DNA from: Bradyrhizobium icense
GTDB taxonomy: Bacteria; Pseudomonadota; Alphaproteobacteria; Rhizobiales; Xanthobacteraceae
DNA length: 64,000 nucleotides
Assembly: GCF_001693385.1 (NCBI RefSeq)
Contig: NZ_CP016428.1
Coordinates: forward strand, 806,001 to 870,000
Direction of reading: 5' to 3'
The translations under genes and the position numbers were made by a program. This document shows positions 44,820 to 54,384 of the stretch, one piece after another (within the stretch, counting starts at the first letter, position 1; each line of letters opens with the position of its first letter). The notes below the pieces were generated by a model. The model had not been told where the DNA came from. It did no database searches and worked only from the letters and a program-made list of their open reading frames with translations.

Positions 44820-45305
44820 ATGGCCTACACCGCAGATGTCAATCGATGGCGCGGTCCGACGGAACAGACCTATCGACCGCATATGCTTGAGAGCCCCTGG
44901 CACCCCGGCTGGATCGTGGTGACTATCCTCGGCTTCATCATCTGGTGGCCGATCGGGCTTGCCCTTCTCTTATTCACACTAGGGAGCAGAAAAATGGGTT
45001 GCTGGAGCCACGGTGATCGCTGGCAGAACAAGATGGAGCGGATGCAGTACAAGATGGACCGGATGCGTGACCGCATGGAGCGCCGCGGTTTTGGCGGCTT
45101 CGGCTTCGGCCCGCCGTCGAGCGGCAACCGCGCCTTCGACGAGTACCGTATGGAAACCCTGCGCCGGCTCGAGGAAGAGCAGGTCGAGTTCAAGAATTTC
45201 CTCGAGCGCCTGCGCCACGCCAAGGACAAGGAGGAGTTCGACGCGTTCATGGCGCAGCACAAGCAGCGTCCGACCCCGCCGAACGACCAGCCGCAGCAGG
45301 GCTGA
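44820..45305 (+). CDS. DUF2852 membrane protein
   Basis: The protein has 161 residues. One hydrophobic segment (HPGWIVVTILGFIIWWPIGLALLLFTLG, residues 27-55) probably forms one or two membrane helices. A Met/Arg-rich helix (KMERMQYKMDRMRDRMERRG), a Gly/Phe patch, and a C-terminal coiled coil (RMETLRRLEEEQVEFKNFLERLRHAKDKEEF) follow. The DUF2852 family is typical of Hyphomicrobiales and its function is unknown. ATG 44820 is preferred over the frame start at 44796. It is controlled by the preceding operator and closed by an intrinsic terminator at 45374. Confidence 0.88.
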   Translation: MAYTADVNRWRGPTEQTYRPHMLESPWHPGWIVVTILGFIIWWPIGLALLLFTLGSRKMGCWSHGDRWQNKMERMQYKMDRMRDRMERRGFGGFGFGPPSSGNRAFDEYRMETLRRLEEEQVEFKNFLERLRHAKDKEEFDAFMAQHKQRPTPPNDQPQQG

Positions 45306-45373
45306 AGTTCGACCTCGGAATCCGCATTCAGCCTCAGGCGTGATGCCCCCATGACGCCGGACGGCGGATACAG

Positions 45374-45410
45374 CCGCCCATCTGCGAGAGCAGGTGGGCG
45401 GTTTGTTGTT
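45374..45410 (+). terminator. Intrinsic terminator after DUF2852
   Basis: CCGCCCATCTGC pairs with GCAGGTGGGCGG around GAGA (45374-45401) and is followed by TTTGTTGTT. This is a 12-base-pair GC-rich stem with a T-rich tail, the pattern of a rho-independent terminator. Confidence 0.85.
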
Positions 45411-45488
45411 GTGGGCCGGGGAAGGCGTGGTGGCGCTATTCCGCAGCCGGCCTATATTGTGCGGACGCGCTAATCCCAGGCGGCTGCC

Positions 45489-46250
45489 ATGAACGGAATT
45501 GCATCTGTCGATCAGCTCTGGCGATCGATCCGGCGTGAAGCGGAAAGCGCCGTGGCGCGCGACCCGGTGTTCGGCACCGGGCTATCATCGGCCATTCTCG
45601 ATCTTCCCGATTTCGCTCACGCGCTGTCCCATCAGATCGGCGCGCGGCTCGGCAAGACGCCGGCGGACCGCGCGCGCTTTGCGCAGCTCGCGCGCGAAGC
45701 GTTCGCTGGCTCACCTGATCTGATCGACGCGGCGTGCCGCGATCTGCAAAGCATTGCTTTTCACGATCCCGCGACCACGACGCTTTTGCCGCCACTATTA
45801 AACTTCAAGGGTTACGTCGCGCTGCAAGCCTGGCGCCTCTCCAATTCGCTCTGGCATCAAGGCCGCTGCGATCTCGCACTGTTGCTGCAAAGCCTGTCGT
45901 CCGATCAGCTTCAGGTCAGCATTCACCCCACCGCCTCGATCGGCACTTCGGTGTTTCTCGATCACGCCACCGGCATCATCATCGGCGCCTTTGCCGTGAT
46001 CGGCGATGAAGTAACGATCCTGCAGAACGTCACCATCGGCCGAAAACATGCGGAGCCGGACCGCGCGCCGAAGATCGGCAGGGGAGTGTTGCTCAGCGCC
46101 GGATCGACCATTCTCGGCAATGTCAGTGTCGGCGATTTTGCCAAGATCGGCGCCGGCGCAGTCGTCGAGCACGATGTGCCGCCCGGCTGCACCGCCGTCG
46201 GCGTTCCCGCGCGGTTGACCAATTGCCCAAAAACGACGGCGCCGGCCTGA
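45489..46250 (+). CDS. cysE: Serine O-acetyltransferase
   Basis: This 253-residue protein has the N-terminal helical domain (DQLWRSIRREAESAVARDPVF) and then the left-handed beta-helix. SIHPTASIGTSVFLDHATGIIIGAFAVIGDEVTILQNVTIG contains the catalytic DH pair. The repeats end KIGAGAVVEHDVPPGCTAVGVPAR. It makes O-acetylserine for cysteine synthesis, and the C-terminal tail is the usual site of feedback inhibition by cysteine. It is a single-gene unit. Confidence 0.95.
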   Translation: MNGIASVDQLWRSIRREAESAVARDPVFGTGLSSAILDLPDFAHALSHQIGARLGKTPADRARFAQLAREAFAGSPDLIDAACRDLQSIAFHDPATTTLLPPLLNFKGYVALQAWRLSNSLWHQGRCDLALLLQSLSSDQLQVSIHPTASIGTSVFLDHATGIIIGAFAVIGDEVTILQNVTIGRKHAEPDRAPKIGRGVLLSAGSTILGNVSVGDFAKIGAGAVVEHDVPPGCTAVGVPARLTNCPKTTAPA

Positions 46251-46372
46251 ACACGACATCGCAGATCCCGCGCTGTGCCCACCACCATCCATTCCCGATC
46301 GCCTTCTGACAGTCTGTCATCACTCCGCGAGCGCCCTTGCGCTCGTCGCCGGGCGCACGTTCTCGTGACCCG

Positions 46373-46435
46373 TTCCTTTTTCTTGTGCAGTGGCACGGCG
46401 CCCGCATAGGTGGTCACGCCGACATTCTCGAACAT
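46373..46435 (-). pseudogene. Fragment of a ferritin-like (Tat-exported) protein gene
   Basis: Twenty-one codons read MFENVGVTTYAGAVPLHKKKE and match LFEDVGVTAYAGAAPLLKKKE of the intact ferritin-like gene at 48885-49778 in 16 of 21 positions. The frame does not continue as the family on either side. It is a remnant of a second copy, on the same strand as the intact one. The rest of 46251-46635 holds no other recognisable gene. Confidence 0.65.
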
Positions 46436-46635
46436 CGTAGCTGGGAAGAAGAGGTAATATGGCTGCCCTGATTTTGTCGGAGGGCGCCCTGCCGGCGCTG
46501 CGAGGCCTTAGCTGCGATCTGCGCAACCCGCTGTGAAGGAAAAGTCGGCAATGCGCGGAACAACGCTTCCCTCGGTAAATTGTTTTGATCGTCTGGGAGA
46601 CCGCGAATGGTCCCTCCACAACCTTGGAGGCACCC

Positions 46636-47013
46636 GTGAGCGAGCATTCGAAAAAGGAATCCATTTCGCGCCGCAATTTTATTGGAAAAACCCTTTGTGG
46701 AGCGGCACTGGCCGGGACCGCGCTGCCGGCATGGGCGGCGCCGCCGATTACGCCTTCGCCATTGGACGACGGGCTGCTGCAAGAGATACGCGGCCGGCGA
46801 AAAGTCAGCAAAGCATCGGCCCAGTATCGCGGTAGTCCAAATGGATCCCAGCGCTGCGGCGGCTGCGTCAATTTCCGCGGAGGGACCTGCACGATCGTCG
46901 AGGGACGCATCAGCGCCAACGGCTGGTGTCGCCATTACCGAGCCGCCAGTCGAGGCCGAGCGCCCGGTGCTTCCGGCGGCGGAGGTGCGCGTGGAGGCGG
47001 AAGCAGTTACTAG
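46636..47013 (+). CDS. High-potential iron-sulfur protein (HiPIP), Tat-exported
   Basis: The protein has 125 residues. A twin-arginine signal (SRRNFIGKTLCGAALAGTALPAWA) ends near residue 34. The mature part has four cysteines in the HiPIP arrangement: RCGGCVNF (two), GTCTIVEG (third), and ANGWCRHY (fourth). A Gly/Ser-rich tail follows. HiPIPs carry one electron through a [4Fe-4S] cluster in the periplasm. The GTG at 46636 with GGAGG upstream is chosen. The PQQ-type sugar dehydrogenase gene follows, and the HiPIP may be its electron acceptor. Confidence 0.88.
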   Translation: MSEHSKKESISRRNFIGKTLCGAALAGTALPAWAAPPITPSPLDDGLLQEIRGRRKVSKASAQYRGSPNGSQRCGGCVNFRGGTCTIVEGRISANGWCRHYRAASRGRAPGASGGGGARGGGSSY

Positions 47014-47235
47014 AACTGCCGCCAACGCGTACGGTACCGTAAGCCCTGCCTGCGCTGACAGTCGTTTTTGGCCGAGTGGCATATTGGCTGTGCCGTGACC
47101 ATAGCGGTGCAGAAAACGAATGTCTGGCGGCAGCAAAGACGATTCAAGGGCAGACCACTGATCGACCGGAAGGCGGCGCTGCACTCAAGTATCTAAAGTC
47201 GAAAAGCCTGACTCGACTTCGATGGGAGGCTCGCA

Positions 47236-48651
47236 ATGAAAATCCCTTCTTCCCGCCTCGTGACCCTTGCGGCAACCCTTGTTGCGATTGGCTTTGCGCT
47301 TGCACCGGCCTGGGCTCAGCGTAAAAACGCGCCCGCCGCTCAGCCCCCGGCAGAAAAGCCGGCGGACCCGGCGCTATTGCCCGACCAGGAACTTGGATGG
47401 CGGTTCACGGTCAAAGCGGAGGACCTGCCGTCCCCGAAGACCGGTCCGGTCGTCAGCAGCCGCTCCCTTGTCATCCCCCACCAGGGCCAAACGCCCCGCG
47501 TCCCTGAAGGCTTCATCACGACAGCCTTCATGACCGGCCTTGAGCATCCGAGGCGTCTGCTTGTGCTGCCGAACGGCGACGTGCTCGTGGCCGAACAGAA
47601 GGCGGGGTATCTCACACTGCTGCGCGATGAGGACGGGGACGGCAAGGCCGACTGGATTCAGCGCCACGCGGAGGGACTCAACCAACCTTACGGACTCGCT
47701 TGGCGGGACGATCACGTCCTGGTCGCGGATCAGGATGGAATCTGGAAGGTGCCGCACCGGCTTGGCGCATTGCGTGCAGGCCGAGGTGGCGAGCAGCCGA
47801 AGGCTGCCGATGTGCCGCCGGATCAGCGCAAACCTTCGCCCGCCGTGGTTGGCGAGGAAATGATCACCGGGAAGGGCGTATTCGGCATCGTTCAAGGCCA
47901 TGCTAACCGACACCTCGCGATTGACCCCAAGACTGGCGGACTGTTCGTCGGCGTCGGCTCGTCCGGAAACATCGGTGTTGAACCGGAGGTCAAGGCGACG
48001 ATCCAGCGCTTCGATCCCAACGGCGCGAACCAAGCCACGTTCGCCTCGGGATTGCGCAATCCGACGGCGCTCGCCTTCGAACCTGGAACGGGCGATCTCT
48101 ACGCGGTGGTTCAGGAGCGCGACGGTCTCGGCGATCGGCTTCCGCCCGATTATCTCACGCGCGTCGAGAAGGGCGCCTTCTACGGCTGGCCTTACGCCTA
48201 TATCGGTCAGCACCCGCAGCCGGGTTTCGCCAAATTGAAACCAGACAAGGTCAAGGCTTCAATCAAGCCCGACCTTCTGTTCGAAGCGCACTCCTCGGCG
48301 ATGGATCTGGTGTTCTACGATGGCGAACAGTTTCCGCCTGAATTCCGAGGCGGCGCCTTTGTTGCACTCAAAGGGTCGTGGAATCGATCCGAGCCAACCG
48401 GCTACAAGATCGTGTTCGTTCCGTTCAAGGATGGCCGTCCGCAAGGCTGGTATCAGAATTTCGCCGTCGGCTTCTGGATCTCCGGCATGCATCGGGCGGA
48501 GGTCTGGGGCCGACCTGCCGCGCTTGCGATTGCCAAGGACGGTTCGTTGCTCGTTGCCGACGACACCGGCGGCACCATCTGGCGCATCGCTTACACGGGG
48601 TCTCAGAACCGCACAGACAAGACCGATGGCAATACTGAGGCGCCACGCTAG
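47236..48651 (+). CDS. PQQ-dependent-type sugar dehydrogenase (glucose/sorbosone family)
   Basis: The 471-residue protein begins with a Sec signal peptide (residues 1-27, ...APAWAQ). A beta-propeller follows: GFITTAFMTGLEHPRRLLVLPNGDVLVAEQ, LNQPYGLAWRDDHVLVADQDG, GLRNPTALAFEPGTGDLYAVVQERDGLGD, and LAIAKDGSLLVADDTGGTIWRI. These blades match the sorbosone/GDH-B family, which binds PQQ and passes electrons to a periplasmic acceptor. There is no c-type haem motif (CxxCH), so a separate acceptor is needed. The HiPIP gene ends 222 bases upstream. Confidence 0.92.
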   Translation: MKIPSSRLVTLAATLVAIGFALAPAWAQRKNAPAAQPPAEKPADPALLPDQELGWRFTVKAEDLPSPKTGPVVSSRSLVIPHQGQTPRVPEGFITTAFMTGLEHPRRLLVLPNGDVLVAEQKAGYLTLLRDEDGDGKADWIQRHAEGLNQPYGLAWRDDHVLVADQDGIWKVPHRLGALRAGRGGEQPKAADVPPDQRKPSPAVVGEEMITGKGVFGIVQGHANRHLAIDPKTGGLFVGVGSSGNIGVEPEVKATIQRFDPNGANQATFASGLRNPTALAFEPGTGDLYAVVQERDGLGDRLPPDYLTRVEKGAFYGWPYAYIGQHPQPGFAKLKPDKVKASIKPDLLFEAHSSAMDLVFYDGEQFPPEFRGGAFVALKGSWNRSEPTGYKIVFVPFKDGRPQGWYQNFAVGFWISGMHRAEVWGRPAALAIAKDGSLLVADDTGGTIWRIAYTGSQNRTDKTDGNTEAPR

Positions 48652-48884
48652 GTAGATTGCTCGTCCGAACAGCCAGCGCGGCGGATGCCGGCACGGTCAC
48701 AACCTGGATTGCGCGTGATATCGGGTGCGGCGGCCGCGACCGCTGCGAAGCAATCATGCAGCAGCGATGTGCAATTGCACGCCGGGAGATTTCCAAGCGA
48801 CGAAAAGCCAGTGGGTCCCTGCTTCGTGCGCAACCGCGCACTCGGCAGGGATGACCAACACATGCGGCAGAGTGCGTATCGCGG

Positions 48885-49778
48885 TCAGGTCGTCTTGAGT
48901 TCTCCGTTCATTCCGTTCGGGTAGAACCCGCCCTTGCTGACACCGGCCTTCTCGGTCAGATAGACGATGCGCAGAACCTCTTGCGGCGTACGCGTGAACG
49001 CGATTGCGTCGGGCGTTGAAGGAACGAAGTTGGCTTTGCCGTCTATCCTGATCCCCTCGTCTTCCTTTTCGGGGGTCCCGTCAATTTTATCCCGTGCATC
49101 CGAGATTGCGTTGGCGGCGTCCCATGCCTTCTCGCCCATCATGTAGAGCTGAGAGCGCGCCATTCCCATGTGGTAGGCCTCAACAGCAAGAATTCCGGCC
49201 GCCGCTTCCAGGAATTCCTTTTTCTTCAGCAGGGGAGCCGCGCCCGCATAGGCAGTCACGCCAACGTCTTCGAACAGCATGCCTCCGAGCAGAACCGACA
49301 TGTCATCGGCAAATGGGTCGAAATCGGCAGGCAATCCGGCAGCCTGAGCAGCAGCCTTGAAGCCGGCGTCGAAGTCGATCGCAGGTCGTGAAATGGCGCT
49401 TCGGCCAAGTGTCTTGCGGTAGAAGCGAACGTGGGCCAGTTCGTTCTCCGCCGTCTCTTCGATGAACTCGCGGATCGCTTTCTCTTTGAATTGGGCCTCG
49501 TGGCCGCCGACGACCCTGCCGGCATCCATACCGGCATCGGTATCGCTGATGCCCTTGCCGGTCGTTGCGCGCAGATAGAACTCGGCTTCCATGTATTCGA
49601 GGTTCAGCGCGAAGGTAAAAATGTCCTCGTCGTCGATTGCTGCTCCCTTCTTGCCGATCCCAACGCCCGTGGTCTCGCGCTTCTGCTGGGCATAGGCAGG
49701 TGGAATAAGCAGTCCCGCGAGTCCTGCGACCGATAGGCCGGCGATCGATTGCCGGCGGGAAATGCGCAATGCATCCAT
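48885..49778 (-). CDS. Tat-exported ferritin-like domain protein
   Basis: The protein has 297 residues. The Tat signal is MDALRISRRQSIAGLSVAGLAG...AYAQ. The ferritin-like region contains FTFALNLEYMEAEFYLRATTGKG, then EFIEETAENELAHVRFYRKTLG and ILAVEAYHMGMARSQLYMMG, with E/H residues spaced as in four-helix ferritin-like bundles (desiccation-associated group). It may store or oxidise iron or serve stress protection in the periplasm. The ATG at 49778 has AGGAGG upstream. It is convergent with the sugar dehydrogenase gene, and a fragment of a second copy lies at 46373. Confidence 0.9.
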   Translation of the reverse strand: MDALRISRRQSIAGLSVAGLAGLLIPPAYAQQKRETTGVGIGKKGAAIDDEDIFTFALNLEYMEAEFYLRATTGKGISDTDAGMDAGRVVGGHEAQFKEKAIREFIEETAENELAHVRFYRKTLGRSAISRPAIDFDAGFKAAAQAAGLPADFDPFADDMSVLLGGMLFEDVGVTAYAGAAPLLKKKEFLEAAAGILAVEAYHMGMARSQLYMMGEKAWDAANAISDARDKIDGTPEKEDEGIRIDGKANFVPSTPDAIAFTRTPQEVLRIVYLTEKAGVSKGGFYPNGMNGELKTT

Positions 49779-50592
49779 GGCGTAACCTCCTCCGTTCTGG
49801 ATTGGGGGCCGCGCCACTCACTGTTCAGCGCTATTGAGGGCGCTCATGGCGCGACCTCGGTACCAGCCTGCTGCTGGCGCGGTACAACGTGAGGCCGCAG
49901 GTCACGTTCCAAGCGGCGCATCGGAGATGACGGAAAGGAACCGCGACAAATCCACTTGTCGGGCAAATCGCTTCTGATTTTCAGAAATCGTGTCAAGTCC
50001 GGGACTCAGAAACATTCCACTTAACACGAGGGGCAAATCATCGGCATAACTCCGCCCGTCTCACCCGATGGAGGGGCGGCTCGCGATCGTCACGAACGTG
50101 CGGTAAGATGCGATGGACGCGAATGGCGCACAAGACGGCGCCAGTAACTGAACCGATAAGCCGCAGAGTGCTGGATCCCCGCCGGCGCGGGGGATGACGA
50201 TAGAGAGCCGTGTCGCTCATCTGCTCGCCGACGCGTCGCCATCCCGAACGGTGAGGCCACCTGCCGCCCCGCAGCCTTCCGGGGGCCTGGAACTTGGCCC
50301 CCCGGCCTTCTTAACCGCCCGGCGTGACTGGACTTCCGGCAATGGAATTCCCTATTGGTAACCTAAAGTTAACCAAGCTAAGCGTCTGGTTAGGGACGGA
50401 ATGACGCGCTGGCAGCCCTCGTTTTGACATGTTGGCAGGGGAAGCAAGGCCCGGCTTTCGGCGGGCCCCCCATGCGACAGGAAACAGGCTTCTCGCGCTG
50501 GCGCAAATCGCCGCGCCCGACGCGCGGCTGTGGAACCGGCGGCCATATGCTCCGGAGGAAATAGGGACACTTGCGTTGAGAGGATACCGCTC
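49779..50592. other. Long intergenic region upstream of tolQ
   Basis: No convincing gene lies in these 814 bases; the short open frames lack good starts. The stretch at about 50030-50200 (GAGGGGCGGCTCGCGATCGT) resembles a dispersed repeat I recall from Bradyrhizobium-type genomes, perhaps a mobile-element remnant. CCCCGCCGGCGCGGGG at 50177-50192 is a short perfect palindrome. Further on, TTGGTAACCTAAAGTTAACC at 50356-50375 is a near-palindrome upstream of tolQ and a candidate control site. The tolQ promoter must lie after it. Confidence 0.4.
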
Positions 50593-51306
50593 ATGAATCC
50601 CGCCGACGTGGCTCCGTCAGCTTTGCCGTTGGTCTCCGCCGACGTGTCGCTGATCGCGCTGTTCTGGCAGGCCCACTGGGTCGTGAAGACCGTCATGCTT
50701 GGCCTGCTCGCCTGCTCGGTCTGGGTCTGGGCAATCGCAATCGACAAGATTTTCCTCTATTCGCGCACCAAGCGCGCGATGGACCGCTTCGAACAGGCGT
50801 TCTGGTCGGGACAGTCGATCGAGGAACTCTACCGCGCGCTGTCGGCGAAGCCGACGCAATCGATGGCGGCGTGCTTCGTCGCCGCCATGCGCGAGTGGAA
50901 ACGCTCGTTCGAGAGCCAGTCGCGCTCCTTTGCCGGCTTGCAGATGCGGATCGAGAAGGTGATGAACGTCTCCATCGCCCGCGAGGTCGAGCGGCTGGAG
51001 CGGCGGCTGCTGGTGCTGGCGACGGTTGGCTCCGCCGGGCCGTTCGTCGGCCTGTTCGGAACCGTCTGGGGCATCATGTCGAGCTTCCAGTCGATCGCAG
51101 CGTCGAAAAACACCTCGCTGGCGGTCGTGGCGCCCGGCATTGCGGAGGCGCTGTTTGCGACCGCTATCGGTCTTATCGCCGCCATCCCGGCGACCATTTT
51201 CTACAATAAGTTCACGTCCGAGGTGAACCGGCAGGCGCAGCGGCTGGAGGGCTTTGCCGACGAGTTTTCCGCCATCCTGTCCCGCCAGATCGACGAGCGG
51301 GCGTGA
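50593..51306 (+). CDS. tolQ: Tol-Pal system proton channel subunit TolQ
   Basis: The protein has 237 residues. Three membrane helices: IALFWQAHWVVKTVMLGLLACSVWVWAIAI (about residues 17-45), then after a cytosolic loop LVLATVGSAGPFVGLFGTVWGIM and VVAPGIAEALFATAIGLIAAIPATIFYN. GLFGTVWGIM and the conserved pore threonines fit TolQ/ExbB. With TolR it uses the proton gradient to energise TolA during envelope constriction. ATG 50593 is used. It opens the tolQRAB run. Confidence 0.95.
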   Translation: MNPADVAPSALPLVSADVSLIALFWQAHWVVKTVMLGLLACSVWVWAIAIDKIFLYSRTKRAMDRFEQAFWSGQSIEELYRALSAKPTQSMAACFVAAMREWKRSFESQSRSFAGLQMRIEKVMNVSIAREVERLERRLLVLATVGSAGPFVGLFGTVWGIMSSFQSIAASKNTSLAVVAPGIAEALFATAIGLIAAIPATIFYNKFTSEVNRQAQRLEGFADEFSAILSRQIDERA

Positions 51307-51342
51307 GATGGCAAATGACGAGCGCATCGTGAGATCAAGATC

Positions 51343-51819
51343 ATGGCGATGAACATGGCAGGTTCGGCCGGAGGCGGCGGTGGACGCCGGGGCCGGCGGC
51401 GTGCCGCCGTGATGGCGGAGATCAACGTCACGCCGATGGTCGACGTGATGCTGGTGTTGCTGATCATCTTCATGGTGGCGGCGCCGTTGATGACTTCAAC
51501 GATCGATATCGATCTCCCCGTCGCCGGCGGCGGCAAGCAACTGCAAGCGAACGCGCCGCCGCTGACGCTGTCGGTCAAGCGCACCGGCGGGACCTGCAAT
51601 TCCAACGTCGAGCTCTATCTCGGGGACACGCTGATTCCGGCTGGTGAACTCCTGCCCAAGATAACGGCGATCAAGGAGACCAGATCGGAGGCCGAGCGCG
51701 TGGTATACCTGCGGGGCGACAAGGACGTCTGTTACACGGATATGATGAAATTATTGGGGTATATTCGGCAGGCGGGGTTCAAGGCGAATATTGTGATCGT
51801 GCCGGAGCAAGGCTCCTGA
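51343..51819 (+). CDS. tolR: Tol-Pal system protein TolR
   Basis: The protein has 158 residues. A Gly/Arg-rich N-terminus is followed by EINVTPMVDVMLVLLIIFMVAAPLM (the single membrane helix with the proton-carrying aspartate), then a periplasmic domain ending ERVVYLRGDKDVCYTDMMKLLGYIRQAGF, typical of TolR/ExbD. It pairs with TolQ in the inner membrane. It follows tolQ by 36 bases. Confidence 0.95.
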   Translation: MAMNMAGSAGGGGGRRGRRRAAVMAEINVTPMVDVMLVLLIIFMVAAPLMTSTIDIDLPVAGGGKQLQANAPPLTLSVKRTGGTCNSNVELYLGDTLIPAGELLPKITAIKETRSEAERVVYLRGDKDVCYTDMMKLLGYIRQAGFKANIVIVPEQGS

Positions 51820-51867
51820 GCCATGCAGCGGCGTGCGGATGATTGAGGGCGGAGCGGGAAAGCTCGA

Positions 51868-52797
51868 GTGAAGATCAAGGTCGACAAGACGGTGATGGCG
51901 TCGGTTGCCCTGCACGTGCTCGTGCTGGGCTGGGTGATGCTGTCGTTCTCGACCAAGGCGCTCGAAATGCCGCCGGAAGAGTCGGTCGCGGTCGATGTCG
52001 TTTCGCCCGACCAGCTTGCCAAGGTGATGGCCGGCATGAAGACCGGCAAGAAGGAAAACCCGAAGCCGCTGGTCGAGAAAGTCGCCGAAGCCAAGCCGGT
52101 CGACGATGCCGTCGGCAAGATCACCGAGAAGGCGCCGGTCGTGACCGAGACTGCGCCGCCTCCGCAGCCGAAGGTCGAGGAAAAGCCGGTCGAGAAGAAA
52201 CCCGACCCGCCGAAGGTCGTCGAGAAGCCGAAGGAAGAGCCCAAGCAGGTCGAGAAAAAGCCCGATCCGCCGAAGGTCGATCCGATCGGCGACACCCTCA
52301 AGAAGGAAGAGAAGAAGCCGCCGCCGAAGCCGGTGCAGGCTGCCAAGCCGCCGGAGGTGCCGAAGCAGCGGATCGTGGAGCGGCACTTCGACCAGAACCA
52401 GATCGCGGCCCTGCTCGACAAGCGTGATCCGTCGCGTCAGGCCACGACCGGCGACACGCTGAATTCCAATGCCGCCCTTGGCACGGCCAAGGGCGCGGCT
52501 GCGGATAATTCCGCGACATGGGGCTCGATGTTCCAGCGGCAGGTCGAGCGATGCTGGAAGAAACCCTATGGCGGGATCGAGTCGCAGAAGCCTGAAGTCG
52601 CGTTTGCCATTCGTTTGAAGCGCGACGGCACGCTCGAAGGCGCGCCGGTTCCGGAAGGCATTCCGTCAACGCCTTTCCTTCGCGTCTATCAGGAGAGCGC
52701 ACTGCGCGCGATCATCGAATGCCAGCCGTACAAGCTGCCGGCGGCCTTCTACGAGGAATGGAAATATTTCGCGCCGGTGTTCAAGGAAAAAGTCTAA
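51868..52797 (+). CDS. tolA: Tol-Pal system protein TolA
   Basis: The protein has 309 residues and a GTG start. One N-terminal membrane helix ([19 protein letters not shown], about residues 10-28) is followed by a long Lys/Pro/Glu-rich periplasmic arm with repeated KPDPPKV units (about residues 60-180). A compact C-terminal domain ([16 protein letters not shown] to [16 protein letters not shown]) fits TolA domain III. It bridges TolQR to TolB/Pal. The low-complexity arm is normal for the family. Confidence 0.9.
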   Translation: MKIKVDKTVMASVALHVLVLGWVMLSFSTKALEMPPEESVAVDVVSPDQLAKVMAGMKTGKKENPKPLVEKVAEAKPVDDAVGKITEKAPVVTETAPPPQPKVEEKPVEKKPDPPKVVEKPKEEPKQVEKKPDPPKVDPIGDTLKKEEKKPPPKPVQAAKPPEVPKQRIVERHFDQNQIAALLDKRDPSRQATTGDTLNSNAALGTAKGAAADNSATWGSMFQRQVERCWKKPYGGIESQKPEVAFAIRLKRDGTLEGAPVPEGIPSTPFLRVYQESALRAIIECQPYKLPAAFYEEWKYFAPVFKEKV

Positions 52798-52855
52798 CGA
52801 TTTGGTCACGTGGCGGACACTTGTTGGCAATGACGGATATGCAAAGTTTGAAGCG

Positions 52856-54214
52856 ATGACTGACAAAGATGGATTGCGGAACATGCTGTATCGCCCGAGC
52901 CGCCGTCAGATCATTGCCGGAATGACTGCGCTTGGCGCGGTCGCCGGCGGTCGCAATGCCTTCGCGCAAGCGCCGAAGCGGGTTATCATTCCCGAGGGCG
53001 AATTCACGCCGCTGCCGATCGCGATCCCGAATTTCGTGGCCGGCACGCCGGGCGATGCCGAGGTCGGCGTCGGCGTGGCGCAGGTCATCACCAACAATCT
53101 CAAGCGCAGCGGGCTGTTCGCGCCGATCGATCAGGCTGCTCATATCGAGCGCATCACCAATATCGACACCGCACCGCAATTCCAGAGCTGGAAGCAGATC
53201 AACGCGCAGGCGCTGGTGACGGGACGGATGACGCGGCAGGGCGACGGCCGCCTCAAAGCGGAATTCCGCCTCTGGGACATCAACACTAACCAGCAGCTCA
53301 CCGGCCAGCAATATTTCACTTCGCCGGAATACTGGCGGCGGATCGCCCACATCATCTCCGACCAGATTTATGAGCGCATGACCGGCGAGAAGGGCTATTT
53401 CGACAGCCGCGTCGTGTTCGTCGACGAGACGGGCTCGAAAGAGCGCCGCGTCAAGCGGCTGGCGCTGATGGATCAGGACGGCGCCAATGTCAGGTACTTG
53501 ACCAGGGGCTCCGATCTGGTGCTGACGCCGCGCTTCTCGCCGTCGACGCAAGAGATCACCTACATGGAGTTCGGCCAGGGCGATCCGCGCGTCTATCTGT
53601 TCAACGTCGAGACCGGGCAGCGCGAGATCGTCGGCAATTTCCCCGGCATGTCGTTCTCGCCGCGGTTCTCGCCGGACGGCCAGCGCATCATCATGAGCCT
53701 GCAGCAGGGCGGCAACTCGAACCTGTTCGTGATGGATTTGCGCTCGAAATCGACGACGCGGCTGACCGATACGCCGGCGATCGACACCTCGCCGTCCTAT
53801 TCGCCCGACGGCAGCCGGATCTGTTTCGAGTCCGACCGCGGCGGCAAGCCGCAGATCTACGTGATGCCGGCCACTGGCGGCGGCGCGCAGCGCATCTCGT
53901 TCGGCGAGGGCAGCTATTCGACCCCGGTGTGGTCGCCGCGCGGCGACTACATCGCCTTCACCAAACAGGGCGGCGGCGCGTTTGCCATCGGCATCATGAA
54001 GACCGACGGCTCGGGCGAACGCATCCTCACCTCCGGCTTCCACAATGAAGGGCCGACCTTTGCGCCGAACGGCCGGGTCGTGATGTTCTTCCGCGACCCC
54101 GGCGGCAGCGGCGGGCCGTCGCTCTTCACGGTCGATATCTCAGGTCGCAATGAATTGCGGGTGCCAACGCCCGGTTTTGCGTCCGATCCGGCTTGGTCGC
54201 CATTATTGTCGTGA
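52856..54214 (+). CDS. tolB: Tol-Pal system periplasmic protein TolB
   Basis: This protein of about 452 residues has an export signal with an arginine pair ([20 protein letters not shown]...AFAQA), an N-terminal domain ([22 protein letters not shown]), and a six-bladed propeller of recurring [23 protein letters not shown] units at about residues 190-450. TolB links Pal to TolA. The start may be 52856 or 52883 (MLYRPSRRQ), the latter placing the signal at the very N-terminus. The frame is open to 52802. It overlaps no neighbour. Confidence 0.94.
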   Translation: MTDKDGLRNMLYRPSRRQIIAGMTALGAVAGGRNAFAQAPKRVIIPEGEFTPLPIAIPNFVAGTPGDAEVGVGVAQVITNNLKRSGLFAPIDQAAHIERITNIDTAPQFQSWKQINAQALVTGRMTRQGDGRLKAEFRLWDINTNQQLTGQQYFTSPEYWRRIAHIISDQIYERMTGEKGYFDSRVVFVDETGSKERRVKRLALMDQDGANVRYLTRGSDLVLTPRFSPSTQEITYMEFGQGDPRVYLFNVETGQREIVGNFPGMSFSPRFSPDGQRIIMSLQQGGNSNLFVMDLRSKSTTRLTDTPAIDTSPSYSPDGSRICFESDRGGKPQIYVMPATGGGAQRISFGEGSYSTPVWSPRGDYIAFTKQGGGAFAIGIMKTDGSGERILTSGFHNEGPTFAPNGRVVMFFRDPGGSGGPSLFTVDISGRNELRVPTPGFASDPAWSPLLS

Positions 54215-54222
54215 TGGAACCT

Positions 54223-54242
54223 GACTGCGCGGCAGCGCAGTC
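54223..54242 (+). terminator. Hairpin downstream of tolB
   Basis: GACTGCGC pairs exactly with GCGCAGTC around GGCA (54223-54242), 8 bases after the tolB stop. The stem is strong but no T-run follows, so it may only weaken read-through toward the GGDEF-EAL gene. Confidence 0.5.
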
Positions 54243-54384
54243 GTCAATCGGCAAACATTGCCTACCCTGCTGATTTTTCGGGCAAATTCTTCTGTGTGCC
54301 GGGCAAAAGCAACGTCTCGGTAACGATGTTCCCTCAGAAAGGCTTCATCTGGGAAGGGTAGAACTACGTACCCTAACAGGACGT

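Noticed and set aside
46414..47184. Long minus-strand frame opposite the HiPIP gene
   Set aside because: It is an open shadow of the HiPIP gene (Tat signal and four cysteines on the plus strand) and has no family features.
50352..50747. Minus-strand frame before tolQ
   Set aside because: It runs into the tolQ coding region on the opposite strand, and its residues look like antisense of TolQ membrane helices.
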